A stretch of 11,515 nt of DNA from assembly GCA_009602725.1 (NCBI GenBank), contig WELB01000181.1:36717-48231 (forward strand), in the 5' to 3' direction. The position numbers were made by a program, and so were the translations under genes. This stretch comes from Spirogloea muscicola. Its lineage: Eukaryota > Streptophyta > Zygnematophyceae > Spirogloeales > Spirogloeaceae. How positions within the stretch are numbered: position 1 is the first letter of the stretch; each line of letters begins with the position of its first letter. The notes beneath the pieces are model-generated. The model had not been told where the DNA came from and did not search any database. It was given only the letters and a program-made list of their open reading frames with translations. Below, in pieces: positions 7,858-11,515 of the stretch.

Positions 7858-8425
7858 GTCGAAGTACACATGGTCATTCACCCGCAAATTCAAGTGGGCA
7901 CTCATGAAAGGGGCGTCATCAAGGAACATGCTGCATGTCCAGCAAGACACGAGCGAGCTGGTGTTTTACTAGTAGAGAGCTGGGTCCCCCTGATGGTCCC
8001 ACGAGTTGTTTTAGCTTCAAGCATCCCAGGAGCCGCAGCTGATATTTGCCTGTGAGGGCCTCATCTGCCTGAGGCAGGTGACCACGACTGCGACATACTG
8101 ATGACCAGTGTGATGCTTGCGTCAACTAGAAGAAAGACGCTTCCAGTAGAGGGCGAGGGCTGTGAGAGGCCAGCCCAGGAAAGAGAATGTACAAAGTTCT
8201 TCGAGGGGCCTAGAGAAAGCGCTAAAGCACACGACAAGTCAAGTGGCCACGAGGCACTTCGTGACCCATGCTGAGCAGCCGCAGGTCAGAGAAACTAGTC
8301 TCCAAGTGGGTCCCCTGCTAGAGCCAGAGGCTGCAGCCACTAGAAGCACTCCATGTAAGCAGCTAGAGTCAGACCAATCTCACGAGCGGCCGAGCAGCGC
8401 CCTTGCTCCCGCGCCATATGTCTAG
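7858..8425 (+). CDS. Possible C-terminal extension of the TALE gene
   Basis: Three exon-like blocks chain in phase: 7858-7960 (contains TRKFKWALMKGASSRNMLHV), 8015-8077 (LQASQEPQLIFACEGLICLR) and 8174-8425, which reads PRKENVQSSSRGLEKALK and ends PSSALAPAPYV plus TAG at 8423-8425. The implied introns are 7818-7857 (40 bases), 7961-8014 (54 bases, TTTTAG acceptor) and 8078-8173 (96 bases). The smooth, hydrophilic reading across the joins favours coding. The very short introns and a competing open frame at 8056-8275 argue against it. If real, the total protein would be near 1000 residues. Otherwise this is 3' UTR. Confidence 0.4.
8158..8178 (+). repeat. 21-bp exact repeat, copy 2
   Basis: This is identical to 783-803. 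It overlaps the proposed acceptor at 8173/8174 (GAGAGGCCAG|CCC), so the repeat supplies both the splice site and the first codons of the last candidate exon. Confidence 0.85.
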
Positions 8426-8669
8426 GTATTGACCCAAGCAGTTGTTGGCGACGCTATGCAAATTGCTTCTTCATGATCTTGTTTGCATACTAGTCCCTGA
8501 CATGCAATGAAGCCATAGCACCATCAGAAATAACAAGAAAGACGTCAGCATAGTGCTGTAGGCAGTGGTGAATGCTATATACTCAACATTGCACACACTG
8601 GCTCGATTGAGGACAGACCACACCCTTTTGTACAAAAATGACTGAAGGATGCGCAAAAGAATAACAAAA

Positions 8670-8674
8670 TGTAA
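8670..8674 (+). terminator. TGTAA, possible algal poly(A) signal
   Basis: TGTAA is the usual polyadenylation signal in Chlamydomonas-type green algae. This copy lies about 245 bases after the candidate stop at 8425 and 850 bases after the stop at 7821. Another copy at 8354-8358 reads GTAAGC and could equally be a splice donor. A five-base motif is weak evidence. Confidence 0.2.
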
Positions 8675-9204
8675 GCAACCAGCATTGTCTAACCAGGTTC
8701 GTCCTACCAGCATGCCAGCAGCTTACGAGCATCAGACAACAGCCTCGACAAAATCTGCGCCAAGAGGCGCCCAATATGTACCGTGCCAACGCACACTGAT
8801 TATGCAGCGTGCGGTGCTCACTGCCGGACCTACAGATCGCCATTAGAGGAGTAACTTGTGCAGCGCCACTTGCCAGGAGCTCCGCTGGCAGCACCTACTG
8901 AGCCGCCTCTTAGGTGACCAGCATGCATGCCGGTGGGCAGGCAGCCATGGACGGAGCCATCGACGGATCAAACAATCACACAGGCCTGGATGCCTGACCT
9001 CCACCTGCTGTACAAGAAGATGGGCGTGGGCAAGAGTGCACGGCAGCAAAAGAGAACGAGAACTACCTTGCCTCCTACGCCTAATGGAGACCAAAATGGC
9101 ACGCACTGGGCTGCCAAACTGTACAATAATCAGTGCCTGCAAGCAGCAATGTGGAGCCAAACTACCGAGAGAAGCTGAGCAGGATTGAGCTATCGAGAAT
9201 TGAC

Positions 9205-9444
9205 ATGGGGGATGAGAGTTTGGCAGTCGCCTCGCCAGCCGCGGCGCAATGTGAGAGTGGCAAGTCGAGGCTGGAGCAGCTTCAGCTTGCACCTTGCGGG
9301 CTGTCGCCGCCCTGGCTTGCGGCGCCCGCTTGGATCGAAGAATCAGAGTGCGTCGCTCGTGGTAAGCAGTGCCGTCGTTTGGTGGAGGGCCGGGGGGAGG
9401 CAAGAGGCTGTACAAAGTTGCTTCTTATGATCGGCGCTAGCTAG
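9205..9444 (+). CDS. Small unassigned open frame, 79 codons
   Basis: ATG 9205 opens MGDESLAVASPAAAQCESGK and the frame runs to a TAG at 9442-9444. The same frame is open back to 9130 (reading NYREKLSRIELSRID before the Met), so the ATG need not be the start. A good donor (CGTG|GTAAGC) lies at 9361, after which the reading becomes Arg/Gly-rich and less convincing. The product has acidic and Leu/Gln-rich parts and no known domain. It may be a late exon of a plus-strand gene. Its stop lies inside the 9434-9447 palindrome. Confidence 0.25.
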   Translation: MGDESLAVASPAAAQCESGKSRLEQLQLAPCGLSPPWLAAPAWIEESECVARGKQCRRLVEGRGEARGCTKLLLMIGAS

Positions 9445-9447
9445 CGC
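9434..9447. repeat. 14-bp perfect palindrome
   Basis: GCGCTAGCTAGCGC equals its reverse complement. It lies between the convergent TALE and AP2 genes and could form a small hairpin in RNA from either strand. There is no following T-run or other sign of a defined function. Confidence 0.6.
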
Positions 9448-9490
9448 TTCGTCAATCCTTGTCAAGGTATCGCCCCTTGCCCAGCATGTT

Positions 9491-9732
9491 CTACTTGTTG
9501 TCGGCTTGGAAGGAGCTGAGGTGCGGTGCGAGAGATTGCTTCGTGAGAATGTCCTGAGCTTGCATGTGGGCGGCCTCGGTGAGCAGCGCCGGAGGCGGCC
9601 CGATGCAACGCGGTGAATGGGGGAGAGGGGGATGGGCAGCGGTTCCACAGAAAGCCTGCGCAGACACAAAGCGGGGCAAAGCCGGCCTCAGAGCCGCCTT
9701 GGCGAAGCTGTCGATGCCGGCGGCACCCATTG
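9491..9732 (-). CDS. Possible alternative 3' exon of the AP2 gene
   Basis: The frame beginning MGAAGIDSFAKAALRPALPR and ending QADNK plus TAG (9491-9493) reads like a protein tail. A donor inside AP2 exon 2 (TGCG|GTGACA, intron from 9925) would join in phase to an acceptor GCGAG|CAATGG at 9732. The acceptor is weak, and the alternative stop at 9888 needs no splicing, so this is a candidate only. Confidence 0.25.
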
Positions 9733-9887
9733 CTCGCAATTGCCAAAGAGATGTACTAAAACATGGCAGCCAGCATTGCCCTTTGACACATCTGCATCCC
9801 TCCTAAGCATATGAAATCCCAATTAGCGCCTCCATCCACATTCCTAAATTGAGCAATAATGCACAGAGCCTAACCATCCTCAAATGC

Positions 9888-11242
9888 TCAGTGCACCTGG
9901 TAAGTGCTCCTCACAGATGTGTCACCGCAGTGGAGCTTGCCAACCTTGGCTGCCGCCGCCACCGCCACCTTCCTCCGCTTGATACTGCCAGCCCACGCAG
10001 ACTCCTTGCAGGCAGGCGACAGCAGCGAGGCCCCCTCCTGTGGCAAGCGCTCGCTGCTCGTCACCTCCACCTGGCTGTCCTCACTGGACGCATCTCCGCC
10101 GGGCGCGCTGTCCTGCTTGCCGGCCGCTGCCACCATCTGCGCTCCTCTGCCGCCACCGCTCTCCAGTGCGCCCTCCCACTCGCCCTCCACCTCCTCCTCG
10201 TCGCCGTCATCGTTGTCCTCCTGCCCGTTGCCGCCAGTGATGCGGCTGCGCGGCGGCGCTGCCGCAGACGAGGTGGGGTCCGCGGCGCCCTTGCGGAAGT
10301 TGGTGCGAGCACTCTCGCCCCGCAGCTTGCGCGCGGCTTCATCATACGCCAGTGCCGCCTCCTCAGCGGTTGGGAAGGTCCCCAGCCACTGCGCACCGAG
10401 AGGTCCAATACCGCCAATTAAGTGACTAACTGAAGTTTGAGATAGAAGCTAACTAATATTGCTTGAGCAACAATTAGATAGTCAATTAAGGGCAGAGTGT
10501 GGACCTGCCGCTTGCCGTCCTTCGTCCGGATCTCAGCGCCGTACGGGCCCCATGGCCGCCGGCGCACGCCCACAAACGGCACCTTCTTGCTGCGGCGGCT
10601 GCCGCCGCCGCTGCTGCTGCCATGAAGCCGGCTGGGCGGCGCTGCGGCAGTGGCGATGGGGCCCTGGATGACCTCGCTGCCCTGCGAGCTGCGGGAGGAC
10701 TTGCCGCCACCGGAGTCCACGGCGGCGGCAGCGGCGTCGGCCTTGGCCTTGCTGCGGCCCTCCTCCTCAGCCACCACCTCGGCGAAGAGCTCAAGCGGGT
10801 TCGCGACCGCCATGGCTGACCAGACATGGGCTGCCGCCGTCACAGCGATCGCCGCCGGCGCCGCGGCGTCGCTGGGGTCCTCGACAGACCCGCGGCCGGC
10901 GGCGGCGGCGGCGGCGGCGACGACGTCCTTGACCTTGCCGGTCTTCATGTACGGGTGAACCCTCGCCGCCGAGAAGCCGGCGGCGCCCGCTGCGGCGGCA
11001 GTGGCTGCCGCTGTGGCGGCCGCTTCAGCCTTGATGGCGGTGAAGCTGCCGTTGCGCAGCGTCGGGCCCCCGGGCATGACATTCATGGCGGCAGTGGCGG
11101 TAGCTGCGGCGGCGGCGGCTACAGCGGCTACGGCGGCGTCAGCAATTGGGTCCGCAGCAACGTCTCCGCCCCTTCCGAGCGACAGCCACATGGGGAATTG
11201 GGCGGTCGAGACCGGCGCCGGCCTGGCGATGGGGCGGAAGAT

Positions 11243-11277
<35 letters not shown>

Positions 11278-11488
11278 TCCTTGATGCCGCTGCCGACATT
11301 GCCGCCGCTGCTGCGTTCGGGGTGCCGGGCGTGAATTGGCAGAAGGGTAGCAGGCCGGAGCCGCTCCAGAAGGCTGGCGTCACTGGGGCTGCCGCCGTCG
11401 ACATCTCCGCGGCCGCGGCGTCGGCGGCGGCGGCGGCGGCGGCGATGTCGGAGTCCGAGCAGGGCCGACGGGCCACGACAGCGGCCAT
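9888..11488 (-). CDS. AP2/ERF-domain transcription factor, two exons
   Basis: Exon 1 is 11488-10505 and exon 2 is 10388-9888 (TGA stop), giving 494 residues if ATG 11488 is the start. AP2/ERF proteins are nuclear transcription factors that bind GCC-box or DRE-like sites through a three-stranded sheet. Residues about 305-359 form one complete domain: [23 protein letters not shown] at the exon end, then [20 protein letters not shown] and [12 protein letters not shown] single domain places it with ERF/DREB-like rather than double-AP2 proteins. The first 300 residues are Ala-rich with an 11-Gly run. RRSKK precedes the domain, an acidic patch (about 385-400) follows it, and KRRK (465-468) may aid nuclear import. 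The frame stays open to the window edge, so an earlier start is possible. An alternative C-terminal exon is noted separately. Confidence 0.92.
10389..10504 (-). other. Intron within the AP2 domain, phase 0
   Basis: On the minus strand the donor is CGGCAG|GTCCAC and the acceptor is GGTGCGCAG|TGG. The 116-base intron has an AT-rich core in contrast to the very GC-rich exon 1. Reading through it meets stops. Removing it joins KDGKRQ to WLGTF, restoring the AP2 fold between its second and third strands. Confidence 0.92.
11243..11275 (-). repeat. (GCC)11 microsatellite coding poly-Gly
   Basis: Eleven uninterrupted GCC units on the plus strand are read on the minus strand as an 11-residue glycine run in exon 1 of the AP2 gene. 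Trinucleotide repeats of this purity are prone to length change, so the run may vary among strains. Shorter GCG/GGC runs coding poly-Ala occur at 10900-10920, 11098-11135 and 11410-11442. Confidence 0.9.
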
Positions 11489-11515
11489 GGATTCGCCAGC
11501 CGCCGCCCCGCCGCG

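Larger units (their letters stand above)
8426..9887. other. Interval between convergent genes, weak exon-like frames
   Basis: No gene is secure here. Plus-strand frames that read like protein are 8697-8846 (after TAACCAG, begins VRPTSMPAAYEHQ, stop TAG), 8912-8992 (after TCTTAG, begins VTSMHAGGQAAMDG, stop TGA), 8927-9178 and 9130-9444. On the minus strand, 9739 down to 9491 reads IDSFAKAALRPALPRF and ends LSSFQADNK plus TAG. They may be extra 3' exons of the flanking genes, UTR, or chance. There is no RNA gene, transposon or long repeat by eye. Confidence 0.4.

Noticed and set aside
8056-8275. Plus-strand frame with a polar reading (ends GHEALRDPC)
   Set aside because: It competes with the 8174-8425 register. 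It could only join the upstream block through a 26-base intron, which is too short.
8843-9415. 190-codon minus-strand open frame
   Set aside because: The reading is rich in Arg, Cys and Pro with no domain and lies opposite more plausible plus-strand frames. It is treated as a shadow.
9849-10425. Two plus-strand frames of 173-190 codons
   Set aside because: They are antisense to AP2 exon 2 and exist because GC-rich coding DNA lacks stops. The minus strand carries the recognisable domain.
10459-11334. Several plus-strand frames rich in Arg, Ala or Gly
   Set aside because: These are shadows of AP2 exon 1 produced by triplet repeats.

Overview
This window looks like nuclear DNA from a plant-lineage eukaryote, most probably a chlorophyte green alga. 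It holds spliced genes with short GT-AG introns. One encodes a TALE-class homeodomain and another an AP2/ERF DNA-binding domain, a pairing typical of Viridiplantae. The AP2 protein is built from long Ala and Gly runs encoded by GC-rich triplets, a style common in green algae. No rRNA, tRNA, CRISPR array or intact mobile element could be supported. Species and clade cannot be read from the sequence.

Layout. Positions 1-121 are a pure A homopolymer that abuts a very GC-rich 110-base segment. Positions about 240-3456 hold no gene I can name. They contain a few unassigned open frames, clustered TGCGACG motifs, a 14-bp palindrome, a TATA-like site and a GC-triplet block near 2530-2660. Positions 3457-7821, and possibly on to 8425, hold a multi-exon plus-strand gene whose homeodomain is unmistakable (exons 6899-7272, 7375-7435, 7535-7582). 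Positions about 8426-9887 are the stretch between the two genes and contain only weak exon-like frames. Positions 9888-11488 hold a minus-strand gene of two exons that together rebuild one complete AP2 domain across a 116-base intron. Its 5' end lies at or just beyond the window edge.

The two recognisable genes converge tail to tail. Both encode predicted nuclear transcription factors. In Chlamydomonas, TALE proteins (GSP1 and GSM1) pair at gamete fusion to start the zygote programme. The helix III motif here resembles the BELL/GSP1 side more than the KNOX side. Nothing in the sequence shows that the two genes act together.

Exon models come from reading splice sites, phase and protein-likeness by eye. 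The homeobox and AP2 exons are firm, the N-terminal exons of the TALE gene are moderate, and its C-terminal extension is tentative.
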